From: Alkalihalobacillus pseudalcaliphilus
GTDB lineage: Bacteria > Bacillota > Bacilli > Bacillales > Bacillaceae_D
Length of the DNA stretch: 64,000 nt
Reading direction: 5' to 3'
NCBI GenBank assembly: GCA_001038565.1
Contig: LFJO01000003.1
Span: 251,484 to 315,483, forward strand
Shown here in pieces: positions 17,958 through 28,463 of the stretch. The position numbers and the translations under genes were made by a program. The first letter of the stretch is position 1; each line of letters begins with the position of its first letter. The notes beneath the pieces were generated by a model. That model was given only the letters and a program-made list of their open reading frames with translations, made no database searches and was not told the origin of the DNA.

Positions 17958-18190
17958 ATGGTGGTTTTTCATTCACTTTGTTTTTTTGTTCTCATTCAAT
18001 TTAATGAATGTTTTAATTATTTTAACTAGAAAATTTAGGGTAACCCAGCGGACGAAAACATGCGGAGACTCCCGAGGGACATGAGGCGGGCTGAAATCCA
18101 ATGGTGAAGCAAGTTAGTTCAGTTCCACCTCGCAAGACGCGGAGCATGATTTTCGGGAGTAATGATTAAAGCTCCGCATATTAGCTTACA
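17958..18190 (+). repeat. Dispersed structured repeat, long form (copy 3)
   Basis: The backbone is GGTGGTTTTTCATTCA...TAACCCAGCGG, then an extra module beginning GCGGAGACTCCCGAGGG and ending in GACGCGGAGC. The conserved stem-loop follows: GCGGAGC (18139-18145) pairs perfectly with GCTCCGC (18171-18177). The module resembles GC-rich interspersed elements with a GGAGACTCC core that are common in Bacillales genomes. The rest of the 623-bp sucD-dprA gap shows no gene; an 86-codon frame crossing the repeat is not supported. Confidence 0.78.
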
Positions 18191-18307
18191 AAGGAAATTA
18201 AAGAAAAATGTCGAAGTACTTATTAAAGACCGTAAATCTGTTCAATAACAGTTCACCTCGAATGAGCCACCGCAAATAACTCCATCTATCTGAAAGGTTG
18301 TGAACAA

Positions 18308-19177
18308 TTGTCACAAATTCGTCAATTATTAATACGTATTCATTTTTGTCGAGGTATGTCGAATAAGAAGTTGCTCCAATTACTTAAACATGACCCCTCT
18401 TTACAGATTGTCACAGAACAAACACTCTCCTCCTTACAATTATTATTTCGTTGGAACTCCAAACAAGTTACCGCTTTCCAAGAAGATTATGAGCGTATAA
18501 CCGATAAAAAGATTGACCAATACTTAAAGGAAAACAAAATTGATGTGATGACTATCTTTGATACCAATTATCCACTGCTTTTAAAAGAAATTTATGATCC
18601 ACCAGTTGTTATGTATACGATAGGAAACCAGGCGTTATTGCAAACGAATATGTTAGCGGTAGTAGGTTCTAGAGAAATGACATCACTTGGAAGAAGCTCT
18701 ATCGATACCCTTTTACCGGAGCTAATAGAGAAGCAATGGACTATCGTCAGTGGCATCGCCGCTGGTGTGGATACTTATGCCCATCAAGCAGCCATTCAAA
18801 ACCAAGGGAATACAATTGCAGTATTAGGCTCAGGTGTCTTACATGTCTACCCAAAATCTAATCGAAAATTATATGAGACTATGAAAAAGGAACAATTAAT
18901 TGTTAGTGAATATCCTCCACATAAGCGTCCGCAAAAATGGCAATTTCCTGAAAGAAACCGAATTATAAGTGGGTTATCCTATGGTGTTTTAGTCATTGAA
19001 GCAAAGGAAAAGAGTGGCTCGCTCATCACGGCCGATCAAGCTTTAGAGCAAGGTAGAGAAGTCTTTGCAACACCAGGGCCGATTTACACGAAGAGCTCTA
19101 GTGGTACGAACTATTTAATTCAACAAGGTGCTAAAATGGTGACGCAAGCAAAAGATATTTGGGAGGAATGGACATAG
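18308..19177 (+). CDS. dprA: DNA processing protein DprA
   Basis: DprA loads RecA on incoming single-stranded DNA during natural transformation. The 289-residue protein has an N-terminal helical region, then the extended Rossmann fold with VVGSREMTSLGR, SGIAAGVDTYAHQAA, the AVLGSGVLHVYP loop and KSGSLITADQALEQGREVFATPG. It starts at TTG 18308 with GAAAGGTTG seven bases upstream. The gene follows a repeat-filled gap and precedes topA, the standard order in Bacilli. There is no sign of damage. Confidence 0.95.
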   Translation: MSQIRQLLIRIHFCRGMSNKKLLQLLKHDPSLQIVTEQTLSSLQLLFRWNSKQVTAFQEDYERITDKKIDQYLKENKIDVMTIFDTNYPLLLKEIYDPPVVMYTIGNQALLQTNMLAVVGSREMTSLGRSSIDTLLPELIEKQWTIVSGIAAGVDTYAHQAAIQNQGNTIAVLGSGVLHVYPKSNRKLYETMKKEQLIVSEYPPHKRPQKWQFPERNRIISGLSYGVLVIEAKEKSGSLITADQALEQGREVFATPGPIYTKSSSGTNYLIQQGAKMVTQAKDIWEEWT

Positions 19178-19273
19178 TCGATTTTTGACGAGTTTCTACT
19201 ATATAATAGTACGATTTTTTGTTCTGACGACCATTAAAGTCGAAGCTTCTTGAAAAAAAATGGATAGTTCCGT

Positions 19274-19302
19274 TTGACAAACCGAGAAGGTCTGTTTAAT
19301 AA
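19274..19302 (+). promoter_or_regulatory. Putative sigma-A promoter for topA
   Basis: TTGACA (19274-19279) and TAATAA (19297-19302) are separated by 17 bp, 44 bp upstream of the topA ATG. The TTG within this -35 box also opens a longer in-frame reading frame, but that start has no ribosome binding site. Confidence 0.55.
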
Positions 19303-19345
19303 TGAGGAAGATTTTAATTTTATCTTCGAGAGAGGGAGTTGCATT

Positions 19346-21418
19346 ATGGCCGATTATTTAGTAATCGTAGAATCTCCCGCAAAAGCAAAGACCATTGGCA
19401 AGTATTTAGGAAAAAAATACATTGTGAAAGCATCAATGGGTCATGTAAGAGACTTACCAAAAAGTCAAATGGGAGTAAATGTTGAAGAAAATTATGACCC
19501 GCGTTATATAACAATTCGCGGCAAAGGACCCGTATTAAAAGAATTAAAAGCAGCAGCAAAAAAAGTGAAAAAAATCTATTTAGCAGCTGACCCCGATCGT
19601 GAAGGGGAAGCGATTGCTTGGCATTTAGCTCATAGTCTAGGAATAGATCCTGCATCAAAATGCCGAGTCGTTTTTAACGAAATTACAAAGCAAGCGATTA
19701 AGGATGCGTTTAAGACGCCAAGAGCGATCAATATGGATCTCGTGGATGCTCAGCAAGCAAGACGAATTCTCGATCGATTAGTAGGTTATAATATTAGCCC
19801 GCTATTATGGAAAAAAGTGAAAAAAGGTTTAAGTGCTGGACGCGTGCAATCCGTAGCGGTCAAAATGATTATCGAACGAGAGAAAGAGATTCAACAATTT
19901 AAACCAGAAGAGTATTGGAGTATTGACGGAACGTTTACGTTAAATAAAGAGCAATTTGATGCTAAGTTCTACGGAGTTGACGGTAAAAAGGTGAGTTTAG
20001 CTTCAGAAGAGGAAGTCAATCAGGTTTTACAGCGTATGAATGATCAGTCGTTTAGCGTATCTTCTGTGAGTAAGAAAGAGAGAAAACGTAATCCAGTAGC
20101 ACCATTCACAACGTCCTCTTTACAACAGGAAGCCGCGAGAAAGTTAAACTTCCGTGCTAAGAAAACCATGATGTTAGCTCAACAGCTATACGAAGGGATT
20201 GACTTAGGGAAAGAAGGTACAGTAGGTTTAATCACCTATATGCGTACGGATTCAACAAGAATCTCGGAAACGGCTCAGGCAGAATCTAAAGAATTTATAG
20301 AGACGACCTATGGAAGTGAGTTTCTTAAGAAAAAACCACGAGTCGATAAAAAAGGCACGAATTCTCAAGATGCCCATGAAGCGATTCGTCCAACATCGGT
20401 GTTTAAGGAGCCTAAAGAGTTAAAATCATATTTGGCTAGAGACCAACTTCGCCTTTATAAGTTAATCTGGGAGCGTTTTGTCGCAAGTGAAATGGCACCA
20501 GCCGTTATGGACACGATGAGTGTTGATTTGTTAAATGAAGGTGTCATCTTTAGGGCTACAGGATCAAAGCTAAAGTTTGCCGGGTTTATGAAAGTATATA
20601 TTGAAGGAAATGATGATGGAACTAAAGAAGAAGACCGGTTATTACCGGCTCTCGAACAAGGCCAATCTGTTCAAAAAGAAACGATTGAACCGAATCAGCA
20701 TTTCACTCAGCCACCTCCAAGGTATACAGAGGCCAGATTAGTCAAAACAATGGAGGAGCTAGGAATTGGGCGTCCCTCCACTTATGCACCAACGTTGGAT
20801 ACGATTCAGCGTCGTGGCTATGTGGCTTTAGAGGAAAAACGCTTTGTACCAACAGAGCTTGGCGAAATTGTCTTGCATTTAATCGTTGAATTCTTCCCAG
20901 AAATTCTTGATGTTGAATTTACTGCAAAAATGGAAACAGACCTTGACTCCGTAGAAGATGGAGCTCATCAATGGGTTCAGATAATTGATGATTTTTATCA
21001 AGGGTTTGAAAAAAGGTTAAAAGTCGCGGAAGAAGAGATGAAAGAAGTCGAGATTAAAGATGAACCGGCTGGTGAGGACTGTGAGCTTTGTGGTCACGCC
21101 ATGGTATATAAGATGGGACGCTATGGTAAATTTATGGCTTGTTCAAACTTCCCTGACTGTCGTAATACAAAAGCGATCGTGAAAGAAATAGGTGTCACAT
21201 GTCCGACCTGTCATGAAGGCCAAGTCGTCGAACGAAAAAGTAAGAAAAAGCGGATATTCTTTGGATGTACTCGTTATCCAGAGTGTGAATTTATCTCATG
21301 GGATAAGCCAATTAGTCGACCATGTCCAAAATGTGAGAGTCTATTGGTTGAGAAAAAGTCGAAAAAGGGCGTTCAAGTTCACTGTACGAAATGTGATTAT
21401 CAAGAAGAAGCAAATTAA
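19346..21418 (+). CDS. topA: DNA topoisomerase I
   Basis: Type IA topoisomerase, 690 residues, which relaxes negative supercoils. The TOPRIM domain shows [18 protein letters not shown] at the N-terminus and the acidic [14 protein letters not shown] motif. The active-site tyrosine is in [14 protein letters not shown] near residue 300. Three C-terminal Cys4 zinc ribbons are visible, starting [15 protein letters not shown] and CPKCESL. The ATG at 19346 has GAGAGGGAG upstream and gives the length of the B. subtilis enzyme. Confidence 0.97.
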   Translation: MADYLVIVESPAKAKTIGKYLGKKYIVKASMGHVRDLPKSQMGVNVEENYDPRYITIRGKGPVLKELKAAAKKVKKIYLAADPDREGEAIAWHLAHSLGIDPASKCRVVFNEITKQAIKDAFKTPRAINMDLVDAQQARRILDRLVGYNISPLLWKKVKKGLSAGRVQSVAVKMIIEREKEIQQFKPEEYWSIDGTFTLNKEQFDAKFYGVDGKKVSLASEEEVNQVLQRMNDQSFSVSSVSKKERKRNPVAPFTTSSLQQEAARKLNFRAKKTMMLAQQLYEGIDLGKEGTVGLITYMRTDSTRISETAQAESKEFIETTYGSEFLKKKPRVDKKGTNSQDAHEAIRPTSVFKEPKELKSYLARDQLRLYKLIWERFVASEMAPAVMDTMSVDLLNEGVIFRATGSKLKFAGFMKVYIEGNDDGTKEEDRLLPALEQGQSVQKETIEPNQHFTQPPPRYTEARLVKTMEELGIGRPSTYAPTLDTIQRRGYVALEEKRFVPTELGEIVLHLIVEFFPEILDVEFTAKMETDLDSVEDGAHQWVQIIDDFYQGFEKRLKVAEEEMKEVEIKDEPAGEDCELCGHAMVYKMGRYGKFMACSNFPDCRNTKAIVKEIGVTCPTCHEGQVVERKSKKKRIFFGCTRYPECEFISWDKPISRPCPKCESLLVEKKSKKGVQVHCTKCDYQEEAN

Positions 21419-21496
21419 TTAAGTTGTTTTTGTTGAATCTTGTCTAAAAAAGTATTATTATATGTTTGGCATTTAAGTGAGATGACCATACTTTTA

Positions 21497-21522
21497 GCCT
21501 TCACCTTTAATAAGGTGAAGGC
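21497..21522. other. Perfect hairpin downstream of topA without U tract
   Basis: GCCTTCACCTT (21497-21507) pairs perfectly with AAGGTGAAGGC (21512-21522) around TAAT. No T run follows on either strand (GTTCGTAT on the plus side), so it is not a standard intrinsic terminator. It may stabilise the topA transcript 3' end or act with a termination factor. The rest of the 259-bp topA-trmFO gap shows nothing else. Confidence 0.7.
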
Positions 21523-21677
21523 GTTCGTATGCTTAGAGTCAGATGGAAGTGTATGAAGATTGAAGGAATGAATGACTCATTCATTTTTTTGAAACGGCAG
21601 AAATTAATAGTCATGATCATTGATAAAGTTAAGAATTCACGTAATGTTCACAATTGAAGAAAAGGAGGATAAAAGGA

Positions 21678-22985
21678 ATGGAAAACAATCACGTTAATGT
21701 AGTGGGTGCTGGTCTAGCAGGTAGTGAAGCTGCTTGGCAATTAGCTAAAAGAGGAATCAAGGTGCATTTATATGAAATGAGGCCAGTTCGCCAAACCGCT
21801 GCTCACCATACTGATAAATTCGCCGAGTTAGTTTGCAGTAATTCTTTACGTTCAAACGCTTTAACGAATGCAGTAGGTGTATTAAAAGAGGAGATGCGTA
21901 CGCTAGACTCGGTTATTATCGCGGCAGCAGATGCAGCTTCTGTACCAGCTGGTGGGGCCCTTGCTGTTGATCGTCATGACTTTGCGGCCATTGTTACTGA
22001 GAAAGTGAAAAACCATCCTAATGTCACGGTGATGAATGAAGAGGTTGCATCGATTCCGGCAGGACCAACGATTATTGCAACAGGTCCGTTAACTTCCGAC
22101 AACTTATCAAAAGAGCTACGTGCTTTGACTGGTGAGGAGTATTTATATTTTTATGATGCAGCGGCACCTATCATCGAAACCGATTCGATTGATATGGACA
22201 AGGTTTATTTGAAATCTCGTTACGATAAGGGAGAAGCGGCCTATCTTAATTGTCCGATGACAGAAGAAGAATTTGACCGTTTTTACGAAGCGTTAACAAC
22301 TGCTGAAACCGTGCCATTAAAAGAGTTCGAAAAAGAAATCTTCTTTGAAGGCTGTATGCCCATAGAAGTGATGGCCAACCGTGGTAAAAAGACGATGCTA
22401 TTTGGACCAATGAAGCCAGTAGGGTTAGAAGACCCAAAAACAGGGAAAAGACCTTATGCAGTTGTCCAATTAAGACAAGATAATACATCGGGAACCCTCT
22501 ATAACATCGTTGGATTTCAAACGCATTTAAAATGGGGACCACAAAAAGATGTTATTCGCTTAATTCCGGGATTAGAAAATGCTGAAATTGTCCGTTATGG
22601 TGTGATGCACCGCAATACATTTATAAATTCACCTAATCTTCTTAAGCCAACCTATCAGTACAAAGACAGAGAAGATCTTTTCTTTGCTGGACAAATTACC
22701 GGTGTAGAAGGCTATGTAGAATCGGCAGCAGCTGGATTAGTTGCTGGTATTAATGCGGCCAAACTTCTAAAAGATGAAGAGCTCGTTGAATTACCAGAGT
22801 CAACAATCATGGGGAGTATGGCGCAATATATTACGAATGCAAACCCTAAGAACTTCCAGCCGATGAACGCTAACTTTGGTTTATTACCACCATTTTCTGA
22901 AAGAATCAGAAATAAAAAAGACCGTTACGAAAAGCTGGCTGAACGCGCATTGGGTGAGATTCAGAATTTTGTGAAAAAAGTGTAA
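21678..22985 (+). CDS. trmFO: Methylenetetrahydrofolate-tRNA-(uracil-5-)-methyltransferase TrmFO
   Basis: TrmFO (formerly Gid) is an FAD enzyme that makes m5U54 in the tRNA T-loop using methylenetetrahydrofolate. The 435-residue protein has the FAD-binding [19 protein letters not shown] motif at the N-terminus, the [10 protein letters not shown](ALTNAVG) segment and the [16 protein letters not shown] motif near residue 343. The ATG at 21678 follows AAAGGAGG; upstream in-frame codons would read through that site. It is followed by xerC, hslV, hslU and codY, the codY-operon order of Bacilli. Confidence 0.97.
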   Translation: MENNHVNVVGAGLAGSEAAWQLAKRGIKVHLYEMRPVRQTAAHHTDKFAELVCSNSLRSNALTNAVGVLKEEMRTLDSVIIAAADAASVPAGGALAVDRHDFAAIVTEKVKNHPNVTVMNEEVASIPAGPTIIATGPLTSDNLSKELRALTGEEYLYFYDAAAPIIETDSIDMDKVYLKSRYDKGEAAYLNCPMTEEEFDRFYEALTTAETVPLKEFEKEIFFEGCMPIEVMANRGKKTMLFGPMKPVGLEDPKTGKRPYAVVQLRQDNTSGTLYNIVGFQTHLKWGPQKDVIRLIPGLENAEIVRYGVMHRNTFINSPNLLKPTYQYKDREDLFFAGQITGVEGYVESAAAGLVAGINAAKLLKDEELVELPESTIMGSMAQYITNANPKNFQPMNANFGLLPPFSERIRNKKDRYEKLAERALGEIQNFVKKV

Positions 22986-23048
22986 AGATAATTGTAACTG
23001 CTCTTTTTTCATGATAGAATTTGATAAGCTTTGCAAGGTGGTGAAGCT

Positions 23049-23960
23049 ATGCCTAAGAATGCACATGGTTTTAGACAATCTTTTTTTCAATTTCTAAAAG
23101 TTGAAAAAAACTGTTCCATCCATACAGTACGAAATTATCAAATTGATTTGGAAGATTTTGAGTTGTTTTTACATGAACATAAAATAGTATCGGTTGTTGA
23201 TGTTAAGTATGAGCATATTAAGTTGTATTTAGAACGGCTCTTTAACAAGAAGTATGAACGGAAATCAGTTTCGAGGAGGCTTTCTGCCTTGCGAACATAT
23301 TTTCGATTCTTAGAAAAAGAGAATGTTATTGCAGACAACGTATTTAAACTTGTCCCCTTACCAAAGCAAAAAAGTAGACTGCCTAATTTCTTATACGAAA
23401 AAGAAATAGAACAGCTATTTCTTTCATTGGAAGGGGAGAAGCCTCTCGAGCAACGTGACCGAGCTATTCTCGAACTATTGTATGCCACAGGTATGCGAGT
23501 TAGTGAGTGTCAACAGCTTCAGGTGTCTGATCTTGACTTCTCAATCGAGACGGTTCTGATTCATGGTAAAGGGAATAAAGAACGTTATGTGCCTATTGGT
23601 CAATTTGCTTGTGAGGCATTGAACACATACTTACTTGATGGTCGGCTTCAATTATTATCAAAAGCTAAAGAGAGCAAGGAAAGTAACCATTTATTTTTGA
23701 ATTATAGCGGTCAACCACTTTCAGTTCGATCATATAGTGATATTTTAAAAAAGAGAATGAAAGAAGCCGCTCTTACCGCTAATATTAGTCCACATCAGCT
23801 TAGACATTCTTTTGCAACCCATTTATTAAATAATGGTGCTGATTTAAGAGTTGTCCAAGAGTTATTAGGTCATTCGAGCTTATCCTCTACACAAATCTAT
23901 ACGCATGTCTCAAAGGAACGTTTAAGAGATGTGTATAAGCAAAATCATCCAAGGGCATAA
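23049..23960 (+). CDS. xerC: Tyrosine recombinase XerC
   Basis: XerC (CodV) resolves chromosome dimers at dif together with XerD. The 303-residue protein has an N-terminal SAM-like core-binding domain (~residues 5-90) and the catalytic domain with arginine in YATGMRVSEC, lysine in HGKGNKER, HQLRHSFATHLL and the LGHSS...TQIYTHV tyrosine motif, so the catalytic set is complete. The ATG at 23049 has AAGGTGGTG upstream. It is the first gene of the xerC-hslV-hslU-codY unit. Confidence 0.96.
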   Translation: MPKNAHGFRQSFFQFLKVEKNCSIHTVRNYQIDLEDFELFLHEHKIVSVVDVKYEHIKLYLERLFNKKYERKSVSRRLSALRTYFRFLEKENVIADNVFKLVPLPKQKSRLPNFLYEKEIEQLFLSLEGEKPLEQRDRAILELLYATGMRVSECQQLQVSDLDFSIETVLIHGKGNKERYVPIGQFACEALNTYLLDGRLQLLSKAKESKESNHLFLNYSGQPLSVRSYSDILKKRMKEAALTANISPHQLRHSFATHLLNNGADLRVVQELLGHSSLSSTQIYTHVSKERLRDVYKQNHPRA

Positions 23961-24020
23961 ATGGGTGGTAGCGTCATGGAAAAAAACATGTAGAATGATT
24001 AGTCCAGAGGAGGAATGGAG

Positions 24021-24566
24021 ATGGGTCAATTTCATGCAACAACGATTTTTGCCGTCAAGCATAATGGCCGTTCTGCGATGTCTGGAGACGGGCAAGTGAC
24101 AGTAGGAAATGCCGTTATCATGAAACATAGTGCTAAAAAAGTAAGGCGGTTATATCAAGGGAAAGTAATTGCTGGGTTTGCTGGTTCGGTTGCGGATGCA
24201 TTTACATTATATGAGAAGTTTGAAAGTAGACTGGAAGAGTATAATGGTAACTTACAAAGGGCTGCTGTTGAACTTGCGAAAGAATGGCGCACGGATAAGA
24301 TGCTTAAACAGCTAGAAGCAATGCTAATTGTTATGAATAAGGACCATCTACTTCTTGTTTCAGGAACGGGAGAAGTAATTGAACCAGATGATGGTATTTT
24401 GGCGATTGGTTCTGGTGGGAATTATGCTTTAGCTGCCGGTAGAGCTTTAAAAAATCATGCACCGACATTATCTGCAAGGGAAATAGCTGAAGCAGCTCTT
24501 CGTACGGCTGGAGACTTATGTGTGTATACAAATGACCAAGTTATCATCGAAGAGTTAGAAGGATAA
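24021..24566 (+). CDS. hslV: ATP-dependent protease proteolytic subunit HslV (ClpQ)
   Basis: HslV (ClpQ/CodW) forms the proteolytic chamber of the HslUV protease. The 181-residue protein starts [14 protein letters not shown] and has the GDGQVT and [12 protein letters not shown] motifs of the family. The B. subtilis enzyme uses an N-terminal serine just after Met; here that position is glycine, while the Thr-Thr pair that aligns with the E. coli nucleophile is kept. The ATG at 24021 is spaced properly from GAGGAGG; an ATG two codons earlier is too close. hslU follows after 35 bp. Confidence 0.95.
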   Translation: MGQFHATTIFAVKHNGRSAMSGDGQVTVGNAVIMKHSAKKVRRLYQGKVIAGFAGSVADAFTLYEKFESRLEEYNGNLQRAAVELAKEWRTDKMLKQLEAMLIVMNKDHLLLVSGTGEVIEPDDGILAIGSGGNYALAAGRALKNHAPTLSAREIAEAALRTAGDLCVYTNDQVIIEELEG

Positions 24567-24601
24567 AATTGTTTGTTAGACGAAAGTGAGGGCGATAAAA
24601 G

Positions 24602-25999
24602 GTGAGTACATCTTTAACACCACGTCAGATCGTTGAACGTTTAAGTCAATTTATCGTTGGGCAGGAAGCTGCGAAAAAGTCAGTGGCTGTTGCTTTACGT
24701 AATCGCCATCGTCGAAGCTTACTAGATGAAAAGCTTCAAGATGAGGTAACACCAAAAAATATTTTGATGATAGGGCCAACAGGTGTAGGGAAAACAGAGA
24801 TTGCCAGGCGTTTAGCGAAATTAGTTGGAGCTCCATTTATTAAAGTAGAGGCAACGAAATTTACTGAAGTGGGGTATGTCGGTCGAGACGTTGAATCAAT
24901 GGTACGAGATCTCGTAGAAACGAGCGTTCGTATGATTAAAGAGGGCAAGATAAAATCAGTGCAGGGCCAAGCGGAAACTCAAGCAAATCAAAGGCTTGTT
25001 CAATTATTAGTACCAGAAGCCAAAAAGCAAAATCAATATAAAAATCCGTTTGAAATGATTTTTGGTCAGCAAAATGAAGCCGAGCAGAATGAAGTGAAAC
25101 CTGAAGTTGAGCAAGGGATTGCTCAAAAAAGGAAACAAATGGCTCATCAACTAGCTTTAGGTGAGTTAGAAGATTATCTGGTTAATATTGAAGTGGAAGA
25201 GCAAAGTCAAGGCTTTATGGATATGTTTCAAGGAGCAGGTATGGAGCAAATGGGCATGAATATGCAGGAAATGTTAGGTAATATGATGCCAAAGAAAAAG
25301 AAGAAACGCCGATTACCTGTTTCTGAAGCAAGAAAAATCCTTACTGAAGAAGAAGCACAAAAATTAATTGATATGGATGAAGTTATTCAAGAAGCACTGA
25401 CAAAGGCGGAGCAACTAGGAATTATCTTCATAGATGAAATTGATAAAGTGGCAGGTAAGGGTAATCAACAATCAGCTGATGTTTCCAGAGAAGGCGTACA
25501 ACGAGACATTTTACCGATTGTAGAAGGCTCGACAATTGTGACTAAATACGGCTCAGTTAAAACCGATCATATCTTATTTATTGCAGCAGGTGCTTTCCAT
25601 GTGGCAAAACCTTCAGACTTAATTCCTGAGCTTCAAGGACGGTTTCCAATCCGTGTTGAACTTGAGAACCTAACAGTTGAGGACTTTGTACGAATCTTGG
25701 TTGAGCCAAATAATGCCTTAATCAAACAATATATCGCTCTTTTAGAAACGGAAGGTATAAAAGTTTCTTTTTCTGACGAAGCTGTTCGTAAGATTGCGAC
25801 AATTGCTACAGAAGTGAATCGAGACACCGAAAATATCGGTGCTAGACGACTTCATACGTTATTAGAAAAGTTGTTAGAAGATTTATCTTTTGAAGCACCA
25901 GATATTAATTTGCAGGAGATTGTCATAACGCCAGAATATGTCGATGATAAACTGGCATCCATTGCAACAAATCGAGATTTAAGTCAATTTATACTATAA
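24602..25999 (+). CDS. hslU: HslUV ATPase subunit HslU (ClpY)
   Basis: HslU is the AAA+ unfoldase that feeds proteins to HslV. The 465-residue protein has Walker A GPTGVGKT at residues 58-65, the pore-loop motif GYVGRDVES, the inserted I-domain (~110-240, containing a Met-rich stretch), Walker [10 protein letters not shown] and the C-terminal DLSQFIL tail that activates HslV. It starts with GTG at 24602. codY follows after 26 bp. Confidence 0.97.
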   Translation: MSTSLTPRQIVERLSQFIVGQEAAKKSVAVALRNRHRRSLLDEKLQDEVTPKNILMIGPTGVGKTEIARRLAKLVGAPFIKVEATKFTEVGYVGRDVESMVRDLVETSVRMIKEGKIKSVQGQAETQANQRLVQLLVPEAKKQNQYKNPFEMIFGQQNEAEQNEVKPEVEQGIAQKRKQMAHQLALGELEDYLVNIEVEEQSQGFMDMFQGAGMEQMGMNMQEMLGNMMPKKKKKRRLPVSEARKILTEEEAQKLIDMDEVIQEALTKAEQLGIIFIDEIDKVAGKGNQQSADVSREGVQRDILPIVEGSTIVTKYGSVKTDHILFIAAGAFHVAKPSDLIPELQGRFPIRVELENLTVEDFVRILVEPNNALIKQYIALLETEGIKVSFSDEAVRKIATIATEVNRDTENIGARRLHTLLEKLLEDLSFEAPDINLQEIVITPEYVDDKLASIATNRDLSQFIL

Positions 26000-26025
26000 G
26001 AAAGTAATTTTAGGAGGATTTTGAA

Positions 26026-26805
26026 ATGAGTTTATTATCAAGAACAAGAAAGATTAATGAAATGTTACAAAAAACAGGGGGCCAACACGTAAACTTCCGT
26101 GAAATGGCAGAAACATTACGTGATGCGATCAGTTCAAACGTATTTGTTGTAAGTCGTCGCGGTAAACTTTTAGGATTTGCTATTAGCCAAGAGATTGAAA
26201 ATGAGCGTATGCAGAAAATGTTTGAAGACCGTCAATTCCCTGAAGAGTATACATCAGGATTATTTAAAGTAGAAGAAACAACAGCTAACTTAGATATCGA
26301 AAGCACTTTTACGGCTTTCCCTGTTGAGAATAAAGACTTGTTTGCCTCTGGCCTAACAACAATTGTACCGATTATCGGCGGAGGCCAACGTTTAGGAACA
26401 TTAGTTCTTTCACGTTTAGGAGATTCGTTTGTTGATGACGATTTAATTTTAGCTGAATATGGGGCAACAGTTGTTGGTATGGAGATTCTTCATGAGAAAA
26501 CACAAGAAATTGAAGAGGAAGCAAGAAGCAAAGCAGTTGTACAAATGGCTATTAGTTCATTATCTTACAGTGAATTAGAGGCGGTAGAACACATTTTTAA
26601 CGAGTTAGATGGCAAGGAAGGTTTACTTGTAGCAAGTAAAATTGCTGACCGTGTAGGTATCACTCGTTCTGTAATAGTTAATGCCTTACGTAAGCTTGAA
26701 AGTGCAGGAGTGATTGAATCACGTTCATTAGGTATGAAAGGTACCTACATCAAAGTATTAAACGACAAATTCTTAATTGAGTTAGATAAATTAAAATCGA
26801 AATAA
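26026..26805 (+). CDS. codY: Global transcriptional regulator CodY
   Basis: CodY represses stationary-phase, amino-acid and motility genes when GTP and branched-chain amino acids are plentiful. The 259-residue protein has the N-terminal GAF ligand-binding domain (~1-155) and a C-terminal winged helix-turn-helix with [22 protein letters not shown]. The strong AGGAGG lies upstream. It ends the xerC-hslVU-codY unit at a terminator and stands directly before the flagellar operon, as in B. subtilis. Confidence 0.98.
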   Translation: MSLLSRTRKINEMLQKTGGQHVNFREMAETLRDAISSNVFVVSRRGKLLGFAISQEIENERMQKMFEDRQFPEEYTSGLFKVEETTANLDIESTFTAFPVENKDLFASGLTTIVPIIGGGQRLGTLVLSRLGDSFVDDDLILAEYGATVVGMEILHEKTQEIEEEARSKAVVQMAISSLSYSELEAVEHIFNELDGKEGLLVASKIADRVGITRSVIVNALRKLESAGVIESRSLGMKGTYIKVLNDKFLIELDKLKSK

Positions 26806-26843
26806 AAGTAACGTACCGTAATAATATATGTGCTTTTAGAACT

Positions 26844-26875
26844 AGGACCACCTTCATTGAAGGTGGTCCTTTTGT
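26844..26875 (+). terminator. Rho-independent terminator after codY
   Basis: AGGACCACCTTC (26844-26855) pairs perfectly with GAAGGTGGTCCT (26859-26870) around ATT, followed by TTTG. It separates codY from the flagellar operon. Confidence 0.92.
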
Positions 26876-27240
26876 CATGTGAAAACTGGAAATATATCAC
26901 TTGGTAGGAATATGGAGGAGGCGATTCATCTAGTATTGAGGGAAACTGTACGTAAATGAAGGGCTAGTGACCATGATTTTTATTCGTACTTTTACTGGTT
27001 AAATGGTCATGTCATGAAGGGGAAACAGCGAAAAGTTCTAGAAATTGTTATAAACGACCTAAAAAAGAGATAAATTATCTACCTATTAGGCTAGTCCATT
27101 TTTACCAAATCATTAAATAGGTAAAACGGTGTTAGACATTTGACCCAATGTTTATTACAATTTTGATAGAGAAGTAATATGTGGGAAAATGTAGAATAAA
27201 CTCGACTAATTATTGGTAAGTATGAAATGAGGTGGAAATT
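26876..27240 (+). promoter_or_regulatory. Upstream region of the fla/che operon
   Basis: This 365-bp non-coding stretch must hold the promoter of the large motility operon. Two dyads are visible: AGATAA-A-TTATCT (27068-27080) and TTTTACC/GGTAAAA (27100-27106/27120-27126, 13-bp loop). TTGACC (27140-27145) with TTGATA 17 bp downstream is a weak sigma-A candidate. No good match to the sigma-D pattern TAAA-N15-GCCGATAT and no clear CodY box was found by eye. Confidence 0.4.
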
Positions 27241-27639
27241 TTGAATTTATTTTCAGGCACTACGATGCAAATGCTTGAACAAGGCCTAAGAGGTTCAACG
27301 ATGCAACACAAAGCAATATCCAATAACATTGCTAATGTTGATACACCTAATTATAAAGCTCAGCGTGTCTCTTTTGACCACGTCTTACAGAACGAGTTGG
27401 CACAGGTGAAGATAAACGCTCATAAAACCGACCGTCGCCACTTTGATTATAAAAGTAGTACGGCCTCATCTCCAATGATTGAAACGCAAAAAACGACTTA
27501 TAATCATAATGGTGCAAATGTAGATGTTGATGTGGAAATGGCTGAACTTGCCAAAAACCAAATCTATTATAATAGTTTAATTGATCGATTGAATGGAAGT
27601 TATTCCAATTTGAAAATGGTCATCAGGGGAGGGAGCTAA
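27241..27639 (+). CDS. flgB: Flagellar basal-body rod protein FlgB
   Basis: FlgB, 132 residues, forms the proximal rod of the flagellar basal body and is exported by the flagellar type III system. It has the rod signature SNNIANVDTPNYKAQRVSF near residues 30-48 and the C-terminal DVDVEMAELAKNQI motif. TTG at 27241 is chosen because GAGGTGG lies just upstream and the resulting MNLFSGT matches the B. subtilis N-terminus; a GTG three codons earlier lies in the Shine-Dalgarno itself. First gene of the fla/che operon. Confidence 0.95.
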   Translation: MNLFSGTTMQMLEQGLRGSTMQHKAISNNIANVDTPNYKAQRVSFDHVLQNELAQVKINAHKTDRRHFDYKSSTASSPMIETQKTTYNHNGANVDVDVEMAELAKNQIYYNSLIDRLNGSYSNLKMVIRGGS

Positions 27640-27641
27640 TC

Positions 27642-28106
27642 GTGACGATATTTAACAGTATGAACACAAGCGCATCAGCCTTAACCGCACAAAGGTTAAG
27701 AATGGATGTAGTATCTTCCAATATGGCTAATGCAGAAACGACAAGAGGTCAACTGGTGAACGGAGAATGGCAACCATATCGTCGTAAGATGGTTTCGTTT
27801 AGTCCGCATGAAACAGGGGCCAATTCCTTTTCAAAACAGCTTACACAAGCGATGGGAAGAAAGGGTGCAATAGGTGATGGTGTAAAGGTCAATCGAATCG
27901 AAGAGGATCAAACGCCATTTAAGCTTGTCTATTCGCCAAATCACCCTGATGCAGATGAAGCAGGGTATGTATCAATGCCTAATGTAGACCCACTTAGGGA
28001 AATGGTTGATTTAATGAGTGCAACTAGGTCGTATGAGGCCAATGTAACAACGATGAACGCATCAAAAAATATGCTCTTAAAAGCTTTAGAGATTGGGAAA
28101 GGGTAA
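27642..28106 (+). CDS. flgC: Flagellar basal-body rod protein FlgC
   Basis: FlgC, 154 residues, is a proximal rod subunit. The N-terminal heptads (SMNTSASALTAQRLRMDVVS) and the SSNMANAETTRG motif are followed by the C-terminal rod helix VDLMSATRSYEANVTTMNASK. It starts with GTG after GGGGAGGGAG, two bases after the flgB stop. Confidence 0.96.
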   Translation: MTIFNSMNTSASALTAQRLRMDVVSSNMANAETTRGQLVNGEWQPYRRKMVSFSPHETGANSFSKQLTQAMGRKGAIGDGVKVNRIEEDQTPFKLVYSPNHPDADEAGYVSMPNVDPLREMVDLMSATRSYEANVTTMNASKNMLLKALEIGKG

Positions 28107-28120
28107 TTAAGGTGTAAATG

Positions 28121-28414
28121 ATGGAAATAAATAGTATTCAATCCCCTTTTGTCTTACATAATCAGAAAGCATTACGTACGCCAGCTGAGGCTGAGGCGTC
28201 ATTTAAAACAGCGTTTCAAGACGCACTAAATAATGTCAACCAGTTACAACAAGATTCACAGCATAAAACGCAGCTACTTGTAACAGGGCAAATAGATGAT
28301 TTACATGAAGTCATGATAGCCGGTCAAAAGGCCTCGGTTGCTCTCCAAGCTACAGTAGAAGTTCGTAATAAAGTTGTTGAAGCCTATCAAGAGATTATGA
28401 GAATGCAGGTCTAA
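28121..28414 (+). CDS. fliE: Flagellar hook-basal body protein FliE
   Basis: FliE, 97 residues, links the MS ring to the rod. The family C-terminus with LHEVMIAGQKASVALQ and VRNKVVEAYQEIMRMQV is present. Two adjacent ATGs occur at 28118 and 28121; the second is better spaced from TTAAGGTG. The order flgB-flgC-fliE-fliF is standard. Confidence 0.95.
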   Translation: MEINSIQSPFVLHNQKALRTPAEAEASFKTAFQDALNNVNQLQQDSQHKTQLLVTGQIDDLHEVMIAGQKASVALQATVEVRNKVVEAYQEIMRMQV

Positions 28415-28463
28415 AAATCGTGCCACGAAATGTCTCTACTGTTGATAAATTGTAGGAGGAGCT

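Noticed and set aside
17824-18084. 86-codon reading frame
   Set aside because: It overlaps the family 1 repeat and has no recognisable protein features.
19274-19345. N-terminal extension of topA from TTG 19274
   Set aside because: No ribosome binding site; the TTG is part of a likely -35 box and homologues start at [10 protein letters not shown].
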